From FEN-987 sp049521055 (GTDB lineage: Archaea; Thermoproteota; Bathyarchaeia; 40CM-2-53-6), in contig JBEKPE010000038.1 in assembly GCA_049521055.1 (NCBI GenBank), positions 1 through 15,895 of the forward strand: 15,895 nucleotides of DNA. The letters are read 5' to 3'. Position numbers and translations under genes: made by a program. Below the pieces are notes generated by a model. The model was not told where the DNA came from. It made no database searches and was given only the letters and a program-made list of their open reading frames with translations. Below are positions 6,900 to 13,770 of the stretch, piece after piece. Each line of letters begins with the position of its first letter. Positions within the stretch are counted from its first letter, which is position 1.

Positions 6900-7301
6900 A
6901 TGACCGAAGAAATCGATCGCCATGATAGGCTTGTGCTTAGAATTGCAGAACAAAGCTTTCGTTTCCCGGATCCGAATCACCCGAATTGGGTGACTTACAC
7001 TAATACTAGCTCACAAAAAATGAAGGGCATTGAAACCGAGAATGAGCCCGCATATCCAGATATTGTAGTTCTAGAAAATCGAAGAACTATCATGCTTGCA
7101 GAGGTCGAGACTGAGACAGGAGTCAATCAAGATGAAGCTCTCCAATGGCTAAGATATTCACGTCTTTGCGAAACTTTCTGCCTCTATGTTCCTGAAGGTT
7201 ATGAGGATGTCACTGTGGAACTCCTTCGTGAAAACGAAATACGAATCAGTCTAAGGACTTACGGATTTGAAGATTCAAACCTTGTAATTACGGATCGTTA
7301 G
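6900..7301 (+). CDS. PD-(D/E)XK-like small protein
   Basis: The 133-aa product is read from ATG 6900, preceded by GAGAGGGTG at a good distance; a GTG at 6891 overlaps that site and is less likely. The core resembles a restriction-endonuclease-like fold: YPDIVVLEN (D54), a strand TIMLAEVETE with E68 and E70, then a helix NQDEALQWLRY and a strand ETFCLYVPEGY. The order Asp, Glu-x-Glu fits the PD-(D/E)XK pattern, but the usual Lys is replaced by Glu, so activity is uncertain. Related archaeal stand-alone proteins exist without known function. A frameshifted short frame begins immediately downstream. Possible roles are DNA processing or an inactive binding module. Confidence 0.6.
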   Translation: MTEEIDRHDRLVLRIAEQSFRFPDPNHPNWVTYTNTSSQKMKGIETENEPAYPDIVVLENRRTIMLAEVETETGVNQDEALQWLRYSRLCETFCLYVPEGYEDVTVELLRENEIRISLRTYGFEDSNLVITDR

Positions 7302-7302
7302 T

Positions 7303-7448
7303 TCGGGCATCCGACGCGAGTTAACAGCGATTGACAGGGAGCTGAAGAGCCAAGGTAAGGCTCCACCGTTATCTCTTGGCTCATGAGGAAGCTGCGGAAG
7401 CTGGATAATGACAAGCTTGCTGAACTTCTTTCTAATCTGATCGTTTAA
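7303..7448 (+). pseudogene. Frameshifted small helical protein
   Basis: Two plus-strand frames join into a coherent charged helix protein. The first reads SGIRRELTAIDRELKSQGK then AP, and the second reads VISWLMRKLRKL then DNDKLAELLSNLIV and TAA. One extra base in the run near 7364-7367 would fuse them. No start codon is evident in the first frame after the preceding gene's stop, so the gene may have begun inside the nuclease-like gene or may have lost its 5' end. It is not recognised. It could be a small partner of the upstream protein. Confidence 0.35.
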
Positions 7449-7753
7449 CGCGCCTTTCAAGGTTGGATTGCGTTGAAGGTTGGGTTCGGATTTGCGAGTT
7501 AGCTGCGACTAGCCCTCCCTGTCTTCCCCATCCTCGTCTGCCTCTGTCTCCTGGTCTCGTCCATTCGGCCTCTCCCTATCTTCTCTCTCCTTCTCTCGAC
7601 TTTAGCTCTCTTCTTCCTCAGAACATGTTGTGCTGCGAATTATGCGGGCTTCTACCCATTAGGAAATCTCGTAGCACCGAAAAACCAACTGGTCAAAATC
7701 CGAGGCGTTCGGACAAGAAACGGTCAGAAATCGGGAAAAGGAAGACATAAATT
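7449..7753. other. Non-coding stretch with a pyrimidine-rich tract
   Basis: No convincing gene is present. Positions 7513-7620 are strongly strand-biased: 91 of 108 bases are C or T on the plus strand. The frame open across it gives a Ser/Pro/Leu-rich low-complexity peptide and is not accepted. The right part, 7680-7750, is purine-rich and leads to the 3' end of the tRNA-Ala gene. Confidence 0.6.
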
Positions 7754-7862
7754 TGGTGGACCGGGCGGGATTTGAACCCGCGACCTCCCGCATGCCAAGC
7801 GGACGATGTGATCGCATCGTTTCTTAGTTTACGATGCTCATACCAGGCTGATCTACCGGCCC
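7754..7862 (-). tRNA. tRNA-Ala (GGC) with D-arm intron
   Basis: The minus strand folds into a full tRNA: acceptor GGGCCGG with CCGGTCC, T-arm GCGGG-TTCAAAT-CCCGC, anticodon arm TCCGC-TTGGCAT-GCGGG, discriminator A and an encoded CCA (7754-7756). The anticodon GGC is at 7794-7796. The D-arm only closes (GATC with GATC) if 31 nt at 7807-7837 are removed; the mature tRNA is then 78 nt with CCA. The insert carries a 7-bp hairpin (GCATCGT with ACGATGC), as expected for an intron cut by the archaeal splicing endonuclease. A T-rich candidate promoter, GGTTTTTAGCC, lies about 30 bp upstream. Confidence 0.93.
7807..7837 (-). other. tRNA-Ala intron in the D-stem
   Basis: This is a 31-nt insertion within the 3' strand of the D-stem (the exact edge is ambiguous by one base, 7807-7837 or 7808-7838). 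With the second choice the junctions sit in 3-nt bulges (TGA and ACA) around a 4-bp helix GGTA/GATC that has one wobble and one A-G mismatch, capped by a perfect 7-bp intron hairpin. It is therefore a relaxed bulge-helix-bulge rather than an ideal one. Confidence 0.75.
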
Positions 7863-8047
7863 ACTAATCCGAGAACTTTCAATGTGCGGCTAAAAACCTT
7901 CGTGCAAGTCCAAACCGTAACGGCGGAGGGAGGGATGTGTCTTCGGGGTAGGCGAAACGCCGCACTCGAAATCTGCTGAAAGCTTCTAACTTTGGCGGTG
8001 CACCGTAAGCATATGGATCACGCGACAAAGAGCTATCTATCACCTGT

Positions 8048-9691
8048 ATGAATCGTCCGAGGAAAATGCTATTGATCAATCGCGCGACCCGAACTCTCTT
8101 GATGGCTTTCCTAATCCTTACCATCCTGACGGTCGCGCTCAACGCTTACGAATCGGCCGAGGCTCAGGCGGGTTTCGATTTCAGCGTGAGTCTAAATGGG
8201 TATTCGCTTTCGGTAGCCCCAAACCGTTCAGGGTATGATGGGGTAACGGTTGCATTAGTTTCCGGTTCCTCTCAGAGTGTGAATTTAACCTCACAGATCT
8301 CACCGCAGGATGGGGAATTATCGGCATATTTCGCTCAACCCTCGGGAAATCCCACTGTCATAACTACACTCATCGTCAACGCTCTGGCAGCTTCACCGGG
8401 CAAGACGTATACGATCACCGTTACTGGAACGTCCCAAGGGATAACCCATCAAGCACCTCCACTTACAGTAACGATCAGTTGCCCGCAAGGCCCATGCCCC
8501 AAACTGCACGTTGATTGGACAGACAAAACCTCCTACTCACAAGGTGAATCGATCCAGTTCCGGGGGTCAGGGTTCTATCCGACCGACGTAGCAGCCTCTT
8601 GTTTGACAACCGACAATAACGCTACGGCCGTATGCCAGAACCAAGCCGCGGCTGACGGTCAGGGAGATGTTTCGGGTTCGATGCGTGTAACTTCAAAGAT
8701 ACCGCCGGGCCCACAACAATTCTACCTTAAGGATCTGACAAACGAACAGCAATCTCCCAGGGTCTCACTTATCATTCTCCAAGCGTCTCCAATCCTCACC
8801 ACCACATACGTGGGACAAGGCTCCGTCTCCCCATCTTGCCCAGCGGGCTGCGCGCAACCCGTTGGGGAAGTCGTGAATGTCACCGCTTCTCCGGCTGCAG
8901 GCTGGACATTTGCGGGTTGGAACATCACCGGAGCCAGCTGCTCAGACGGGCTTAGTTCTGACCCTTGCACATTCACGATGCCAAACAATGCCGTTTCTGC
9001 CAACGCGAACTATGTTCAATACCAGACCCTCACAACGACCTACACAGGTCAAGGCGCCGTCTCGCCCTCCTGTCCCTCCGGCTGCCAAGTCCTCGCCGGC
9101 TCGGCAGTCTCAATCACGACTACCCCGTCCCCAGGCTGGACGGTCTCCGGTTACCACATAACGAACGGAGTCACCTGCGGCCCTCAAGCCGGATTCATTT
9201 GCACCTTTACCATGCCCAACATTCCAGTTAGTTTCCAGGTGACATTCACGGAAACTACCATTACGACCAAAACAACTCTCACAAGTACCTACGTAGTAAC
9301 AACGCCTGTGACAAGCACATCCATAGTCGGAAACACAGCTACGCAGACAGTTACAGTAATGACGGGATCTACGACGCAACTTGCTGGTACTCAGACGACG
9401 ACCGTTCTCTTCTCGACAAGCAGCACGATGGAGACTCAGTCTCAATACTACGCGGCTACACAACTCTCGACTGTTACTTCAACTACGACCTCGACTTCAG
9501 TGAGCGTGGCCGACCCTCTGGTTGAACTTGGACTCGCGGCCACTCTCCTCATCTCCTCGCTCGTCATCGGGGTTAACGTGATAAAACAATCTCCGAAGCG
9601 TGGAGTAGTTTCATGCCCTAGCTGTGGGTTCAAGAACTCCTATTCAGGGAAGTATTGTGTGGGCTGCGGCGAATCGTTGAAGAGGACCTGA
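8048..9691 (+). CDS. Surface protein with InlB-type B-repeats, Thr-rich stalk and cytoplasmic zinc ribbon
   Basis: The 547-aa product starts with a basic N-region and hydrophobic helix (residues 14-34) ending AEAQA-GF, a good signal peptide. The outer part has a beta-rich N-domain and a region with SYSQGESIQFRGSGFYP, an Ig-like start. Two tandem B-repeats follow (about 250-325 and 328-402), each with TTTYxGQGxVSPSCP, GWT and CTFTMPN and each with four cysteines likely to form disulfides. Then come about 90 Thr/Ser-rich residues, probably a glycosylated stalk. A transmembrane helix (about 491-512) puts the tail, with C523, C526, C537 and C540 of a zinc ribbon, in the cytoplasm. It is followed after 5 bp by a smaller gene of the same plan. 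An adhesin or sensor role is inferred. Confidence 0.85.
   Translation: MNRPRKMLLINRATRTLLMAFLILTILTVALNAYESAEAQAGFDFSVSLNGYSLSVAPNRSGYDGVTVALVSGSSQSVNLTSQISPQDGELSAYFAQPSGNPTVITTLIVNALAASPGKTYTITVTGTSQGITHQAPPLTVTISCPQGPCPKLHVDWTDKTSYSQGESIQFRGSGFYPTDVAASCLTTDNNATAVCQNQAAADGQGDVSGSMRVTSKIPPGPQQFYLKDLTNEQQSPRVSLIILQASPILTTTYVGQGSVSPSCPAGCAQPVGEVVNVTASPAAGWTFAGWNITGASCSDGLSSDPCTFTMPNNAVSANANYVQYQTLTTTYTGQGAVSPSCPSGCQVLAGSAVSITTTPSPGWTVSGYHITNGVTCGPQAGFICTFTMPNIPVSFQVTFTETTITTKTTLTSTYVVTTPVTSTSIVGNTATQTVTVMTGSTTQLAGTQTTTVLFSTSSTMETQSQYYAATQLSTVTSTTTSTSVSVADPLVELGLAATLLISSLVIGVNVIKQSPKRGVVSCPSCGFKNSYSGKYCVGCGESLKRT
8795..9027 (+). repeat. B-repeat 1 coding segment
   Basis: This encodes the first divergent InlB-type B-repeat (Bacterial_repeat_2-like) of the surface protein, beginning LTTTYVGQGSVSPSCPAGC and ending near FTMPNNAVSANANY. 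The next segment is its tandem copy at protein level. Confidence 0.75.
9029..9252 (+). repeat. B-repeat 2 coding segment
   Basis: This encodes the second B-repeat, beginning LTTTYTGQGAVSPSCPSGC and ending near FTMPNIPVSFQVTF. Cys, Gly-Trp-Thr and Phe-Thr-Met-Pro-Asn positions match the first copy. Confidence 0.75.
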
Positions 9692-9696
9692 TCTAG

Positions 9697-10251
9697 ATGG
9701 TTAGGCTTTTAACATGCCTTAAACCGATATTATTCATTCTGTTCTTCTGCGCTGTTGCATTCTATTCATCCATTTCCTTCTCAAAGGCTCAATCGACTTA
9801 CATCTCCAGCTCGACGCAGGTAGTAACGGTATTCTCGACCACCACAATTCTTACGACAATAACGAATCCCACAATAAGCTACTCGACTACGACACAGACT
9901 CCGAACTCGACTGTTCAGGGAACTCAAACTCTGACACAGACTTCAGTAACAACTGTCACGTCGAGCTATACCACTGTTCTTAGCGGCACTCTTACGCAAA
10001 CAATCACGCCCATTGTCACCCAGGTTTCAAGTCAGACAACCTCACTGCTAGGAAATATTTGGGGAGAATCATTGGCTCTTGTCCTACTTCTAGGTGCAAT
10101 TGCAAGCTTTACCGTTCCGAGAGTGCATTCGCTCCGTCCAAAAGGGTCAATCTGTAAAGAATGCGGTTTTCGTAACCCGCCCTTCGCTAGGTCCTTCTGC
10201 GTCAAATGCGGGCACTCCTTGGTGCAAAGTGATAAAGACGGTTCTGGTTGA
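9697..10251 (+). CDS. Small surface protein with Thr/Ser-rich stalk and cytoplasmic zinc ribbon
   Basis: The 184-aa product begins with a signal helix (residues 9-28, ending SKAQS). About 85 residues that are mostly Thr, Ser, Val and Gln follow (repeats of TTT, TQT and TVT), then a transmembrane helix (about 122-140, ESLALVLLLGAIASF). The cytoplasmic tail has zinc ribbon C153, C156, C168 and C171 (CKECGFRNPPFARSFCVKC). It has the same order of parts as the preceding gene but no globular ectodomain. The 5-bp gap to the upstream stop implies one operon. The two proteins may sit side by side in the membrane with matching stalks and zinc ribbons. The role is not known; signalling or anchoring of a cytoplasmic partner is a guess. 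Confidence 0.8.
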   Translation: MVRLLTCLKPILFILFFCAVAFYSSISFSKAQSTYISSSTQVVTVFSTTTILTTITNPTISYSTTTQTPNSTVQGTQTLTQTSVTTVTSSYTTVLSGTLTQTITPIVTQVSSQTTSLLGNIWGESLALVLLLGAIASFTVPRVHSLRPKGSICKECGFRNPPFARSFCVKCGHSLVQSDKDGSG

Positions 10252-10272
10252 TCCAGAGTCCTTGTCCCAAGC

Positions 10273-10569
10273 TTACGAGGCTACTGCCATTCTTCTATTC
10301 GGTGAACGTTTCACCGAATAGGGAGGCAACGCCTTGACTTGAAAGTCCTGATGATTATGGATATTGGACTGATTCATGTATGAGGTTGGCCGGGGTTGCG
10401 GGGTTGGGAGTGGTTTGGTTTGGAAGTAGGAGTTGTTGGGGTTCTCGGCGGGGCGTATGGAGGTTTGGTTGAAGGTGTTGGTTTGTGTGAACCAGAATAT
10501 GATTGGTAGAACGACGGTTACAGCTACGAAGCCTGTGGCCATAACGAAGACGATAATGACTGCGTCCAT
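10273..10569 (-). CDS. Single-pass membrane protein with Pro/Asn-rich tail
   Basis: I chose the ATG at 10569 (98 aa). A GTG at 10611 is in frame but lies too close to the TATA element (CATATAAAC near 10617-10625) to be in the mRNA. The N-terminus MDAVIIVFVMATGFVAVTVV then LPIIFWF is one transmembrane helix. The rest is polar, low-complexity and proline-rich (PLPTPQPRPTSYMNQSN), without cysteines or recognisable motifs. Its 3' end converges with the surface-protein operon 21 bp away and contains a 25-nt hairpin. Function unknown. Confidence 0.55.
   Translation of the reverse strand: MDAVIIVFVMATGFVAVTVVLPIIFWFTQTNTFNQTSIRPAENPNNSYFQTKPLPTPQPRPTSYMNQSNIHNHQDFQVKALPPYSVKRSPNRRMAVAS
10296..10320. 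terminator. 25-nt perfect hairpin between convergent genes
   Basis: TATTCGGTGAA and TTCACCGAATA form an 11-bp perfect stem around a 3-base loop. It lies 45 bp after the surface-protein operon and inside the last codons of the convergent gene. It is usable from either strand. No T-run follows, so classical termination is not clear; it could instead protect 3' ends or bind a protein. Confidence 0.4.
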
Positions 10570-10643
10570 TCTGTTTCGCCTGTCGATACGTGTATCTACG
10601 TTAATGTACACATCAGTTTATATGGCTTTCGAAAGTGACGATA

Positions 10644-10655
10644 CATTTTTAAACA
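10644..10655 (+). promoter_or_regulatory. TATA box of the 36-aa / winged-helix pair
   Basis: CATTTTTAAACA is centred about 34 bp upstream of the ATG at 10684, predicting a very short leader. It favours that ATG, rather than the downstream regulator ATG, as the first codon of the mRNA. Confidence 0.5.
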
Positions 10656-10683
10656 CGCCTAGACACCACAGTGCCGACGACAA

Positions 10684-10794
10684 ATGAACAAGGACCTGTC
10701 GAACTGGCTTAGAAAAAGGATGACGCAAATAGACGAACGAGTCACAGAGCTCGAAGTGCGCATCCTAGATGGAGATGAGGCCAATGGCTGCTGA
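10684..10794 (+). CDS. 36-aa helical peptide related to the N-terminus of the next gene
   Basis: From ATG 10684 the frame encodes MNKDLSNWLRKRMTQID then ERVTELEVRILDG and stops at TGA 10794. It aligns with the N-terminal coiled coil of the following regulator, DLKKWLESRFSKIDQRIGKL, sharing the D-L-x-x-W-L start, I-D-x-R and the following L-E spacing. It overlaps the regulator's ATG (10784) by 11 nt, which suggests coupled translation. It lies directly under a TATA box. It may be a small dimerisation partner that modulates the regulator, or a leftover of a tandem duplication. Confidence 0.55.
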   Translation: MNKDLSNWLRKRMTQIDERVTELEVRILDGDEANGC

Positions 10795-11140
10795 CGATGA
10801 CCTAAAGAAATGGCTTGAATCAAGATTCTCAAAGATAGATCAACGTATAGGCAAACTGGAACAGACAATCACCGAGAGCAAGCAGCCCAGAATTCGCCTG
10901 GCCTGGTACAGAACCCTGCTAGGGATGACGGAGCTAGGCGGAAAGGCTGGAACTGAGAGACTAGCAGACCACTTGGGCATAAGCAGAAGCGTGATCAGCG
11001 AATATCTCAACCGAATGGAAGAGGAAGGCATCGTGAAACGCGATTTCAATGAAGACCAAAAGGAAACCGCGCGCTACATCTGGCAGATCGATTGGGAAAC
11101 ACTGCCACCGGAAATCGCTTCGCGACTCCGAAAAAAATGA
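10784..11140 (+). CDS. Winged-helix regulator with N-terminal coiled coil
   Basis: The product is 118 aa from ATG 10784, which has GGAGATGAGG just upstream (an ATG at 10769 is in frame but poorly placed). Residues 4-35 form an amphipathic helix (LKKWLESRFSKIDQRIGKLE) likely to dimerise. Residues about 42-105 are a winged helix-turn-helix: RLAWYRTLLGMTELGG, then GTERLADHLGISRSVISEYL as the helix-turn-helix, and NRMEEEGIVKRD with the wing. This matches small archaeal MarR/ArsR-like regulators. There is no ligand-binding domain. The overlapping 36-aa frame upstream copies its N-terminal helix. Targets are unknown. Confidence 0.75.
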   Translation: MAADDDLKKWLESRFSKIDQRIGKLEQTITESKQPRIRLAWYRTLLGMTELGGKAGTERLADHLGISRSVISEYLNRMEEEGIVKRDFNEDQKETARYIWQIDWETLPPEIASRLRKK

Positions 11141-11218
11141 GCGCGGCTAAAAGAGTCAAATTACGCCCTGAACAAGTCAACCTCCACTAGCCCCTAATCC
11201 ACGAGGGTATGTTTGCCT

Positions 11219-12352
11219 TCATGGGATTATCGGGATGCGGTAGAAACTCGAGAGAAACGGTTTCATTGATCGTGAAATGTCGTCCACATCGCAATCCACG
11301 CAAGAAGGATCCAGGCGCAAAGGAATTCTCTTCCCTCCGTCTGTTAGTTCGACCTCAAGTAAAGCATGCCCCGGCAGTTTCCGCTTCTCATGCTTGGTGG
11401 TGTCGACATATGTTCCCGGTGGGAGTATGAGGAAATGCATTCTTCGGAACGCGAGGCTGGCCAGCATGGAAGCTAATAGAACGACTTTGCAGTCGCAGTC
11501 GCCTCCCGTTTTCATGGTTTCCCAAGGCCACCTGACGTATTCACCGAATGACTCGCCCTTGTAGATCACTTTGTCGCGTGAATATTCAAAGACGAGCGTA
11601 AGAAGCCTGAGCTGATCCTGGAACGATAGTTCCTGTGCATCTTGAGGTTTCTCTCCGCCAAGTGCAACTGCGCCAATGGTTGTGGTCAGCTCGTCTACGA
11701 CAGAATATTCTGGATGGTCCTTCGCTTCTACTACTCGGTTCAGCATCGTCAACGCAACCTTCATCGTACGCGGATCAAGAATTGCCTGAGGTTCCAACTC
11801 CTCAATCATTGCCTGTTTGGCACCGCAGTAGCGGCAGTAGGGTTCGTCTGCTCCTATTGTCTTGTTACACGTGTGGCAGTTATGCATCCGTTCCACGAAG
11901 GTTGTTTCTTCCTTCTGGATGAGGCCCTTCTTCTGTAACCGTGTGAGTGAGTCGATCAAATGCTCCGTGGTTACATTCAGATCATTAGAGGTCCTTCGTA
12001 TCGATATTCCTCCATGGTGATCCTCCAAATACTTGAGGACACGACCATCCATGTCGGATGATTCCGTTGTTTCGAGCATACGGACGCTTATTGCGGGTCC
12101 AGGTTTACCAGGTTGCATGACCTGTCTGCTCTCCACACCGACGGAGGGCAAGGAAACACCAGACTCTTCCGAGGCCAGCCCTCGGGCCTTAATGGACTTA
12201 CCACAGCTGTGGCAGAACTCTGATGACGCTAAATTAATGGTGTTACAGATCGAGCATACGGTGAGGCGTTGGCCGCATCCTCCGCAATAGGTTTGCTTTT
12301 GTCGGGCTACGGTGCCACATTGCGGACATTTCCTTGTGTTCTGTTGGGCCAT
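11219..12352 (-). CDS. Triple zinc ribbon, winged helix and transglutaminase-like protein
   Basis: The product is 377 aa from ATG 12352. Two zinc ribbons come first (C9, C12, C23, C26 and C33, C36, C47, C50), the DZR layout. A winged helix covers about 100-150 (DMDGRVLKYLEDHHGGISIR, then LIDSLTRLQKKGLIQKE), followed by a third ribbon, CHTC to CRYC (about 160-178). The C-terminal domain is transglutaminase-like: TGGDCDCKVVLLASML with C286 as likely nucleophile, PGHALLEVEL with H329, and PLRLDPSC with D348, a full Cys-His-Asp triad. No signal peptide or membrane helix is seen, so it should be cytoplasmic. Transglutaminase folds act as proteases, amidases or crosslinkers; which applies here is unknown. 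The ribbons and winged helix suggest docking on nucleic acid or protein. Confidence 0.82.
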   Translation of the reverse strand: MAQQNTRKCPQCGTVARQKQTYCGGCGQRLTVCSICNTINLASSEFCHSCGKSIKARGLASEESGVSLPSVGVESRQVMQPGKPGPAISVRMLETTESSDMDGRVLKYLEDHHGGISIRRTSNDLNVTTEHLIDSLTRLQKKGLIQKEETTFVERMHNCHTCNKTIGADEPYCRYCGAKQAMIEELEPQAILDPRTMKVALTMLNRVVEAKDHPEYSVVDELTTTIGAVALGGEKPQDAQELSFQDQLRLLTLVFEYSRDKVIYKGESFGEYVRWPWETMKTGGDCDCKVVLLASMLASLAFRRMHFLILPPGTYVDTTKHEKRKLPGHALLEVELTDGGKRIPLRLDPSCVDCDVDDISRSMKPFLSSFYRIPIIP

Positions 12353-12501
12353 GCTGTAACGCCAGTACAATCAAGAGTTGCATACAGTCGCCAATATTGT
12401 TAACTTGACGGCTCATGGGGTTCTGGTGATTCGTTGCGAGTAGTTTCGGTTGCCTCTCCACATTTTAAGCTGCCGAAAGGATAACTGGTTCTCGTCTAGC
12501 T

Positions 12502-13710
12502 TTGCTTGTGAGGAAGTCGGTGAAGCAACGCTTCCATCCCGATGAGCGCATTCTCGGGTTGATGGAATCGTTTAGACAGATGACGAACATCTGCATCTGG
12601 ATTGGATTGGAGAATGATGCTTCATCGTTGAAGAGACTTTCACTACTATATTACAAGAAGCTTCGAGACTTTCAGCTACCATCATGTTACAAGCTTTGTT
12701 CGATCTCGAAGGCCGCAGGAATCCTTGCAGCACGGAAGAAGTCTATCAAACGTGGCTATAGGACGAAGACCCCATACCTGAAGAAACCGCTAGTGACTTC
12801 CTGCTACGGATTCAAAATCGTGGACGGCAAACTAGTCGTCCCTGTCGCACGGGGGAAGGTTAAGGCTATTCCGTTGAACACGCACACCGTTCAAACCCTA
12901 GCTGAGCCCAAGATTAGGGCACGTTCCTTCACCCTGAGCCGAGAATCCTTGTCAATATGCATTGGCAAGGAAGTGGAGTCGGTCGTGGAGCTGACTGGTG
13001 TTGTGGGCGTGGATAGAAACCTCAACAATCTGACCGTAGGCAACTCAGACGCAGTCACATACTATGAAATGAGCAAGGCATCTGAGATCGCCAAGACGAC
13101 GAGAGACATTGTTCGATCGTTCAAACGTAATGACACTCGAACCCGATCGGCCATTACCGGCAAGTATGGTGAGCGAAGAAAGAACCGAGTCCGTCAGCTG
13201 CTGCACAGAGTGTCAAAGCGGGTCGTTGAGTCGGCTCTTGAGAATAGACAAGGGATTGTGTTCGAGGGCATTCGTGACATCCGGAGACTGTATCGAAGAG
13301 GGAATGGGCAGGGTAGAGGCTACCGTGCTCGAATGAATGATTGGCCGTTTCATGAGGTTAAGCGGCAGGTGGAATACAAGGCCGCTTGGGTCGGAGTGCC
13401 CGTAATCATGTTGAGTGGGGCTGAGACCAGAGGCACGAGCAGGTTTTGTCCGAGATGCGGGGAGAGACTCCAATCGAGCAAACAACTAAGCCGGAAACTC
13501 TGGTGTCAGCGATGCCGAGAGATGTTCGACCGCGATTTAGTTGCCGTGTTGAATATTTGTAGGCGCGGCCGGGTGAGGTTCGCCCGGTCAGAAGGCGTTG
13601 GAGTTGAAGCGATGGTAAAGGAACCCGATGAAGGCCCAACGTGGCCGAGGGTAATCCTAAGAGTCGATCCAACGAAGCTAACTCGTCAAACTCATGAGTC
13701 GAAGAGTTAA
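12502..13710 (+). mobile_element. tnpB: TnpB of an IS200/IS605-type element without TnpA
   Basis: The 402-aa protein starts at TTG 12502 (GTG 12508 is possible). It has the TnpB plan: an N-terminal helical region (RFHPDERILGLMESFRQMTN), a middle beta-rich part, and the split RuvC nuclease with D171 (GVVGVDRNLNNL), E255 (VFEGIRDI) and D345 (FDRDLVAVLNI). The zinc finger is C316, C319, C335 and C338. All three catalytic acids and the finger are kept, so the RNA-guided nuclease may be active. No TnpA transposase gene lies in the window, so this is a solo, IS1341-like copy. The guide RNA of such elements comes from the 3' end of the gene and beyond; stem-loops lie at 13713-13764. Element ends are not resolved. 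Confidence 0.9.
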
Positions 13711-13770
13711 CAGAACCTAATGCTTTCGGGTTCAACCAGCCGTTCCATTGAGTCGGATGGAGCGTTCTGA
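13711..13770 (+). ncRNA. Candidate right end / guide RNA region of the TnpB element
   Basis: Immediately after the tnpB stop there are two hairpins. GAACC (13713-13717) pairs with GGTTC (13729-13733). CGTTCCAT (13741-13748) pairs with ATGGAGCG (13757-13764) over 8 bp with one G-T wobble. In IS605-type elements the structured right end forms the omega-RNA scaffold. The placement fits, but the second stem could equally be a terminator of the convergent gene, and the RNA is not shown by sequence alone. Confidence 0.35.

Noticed and set aside
7463..7750. 95-codon plus-strand frame rich in Ser, Pro and Leu
   Set aside because: It is open only because the pyrimidine-rich tract lacks stop codons; there is no ribosome binding site and no domain.
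13690..13699. 10-bp palindrome ACTCATGAGT at the end of tnpB
   Set aside because: It is short, lies inside coding sequence and matches no end structure I could define.
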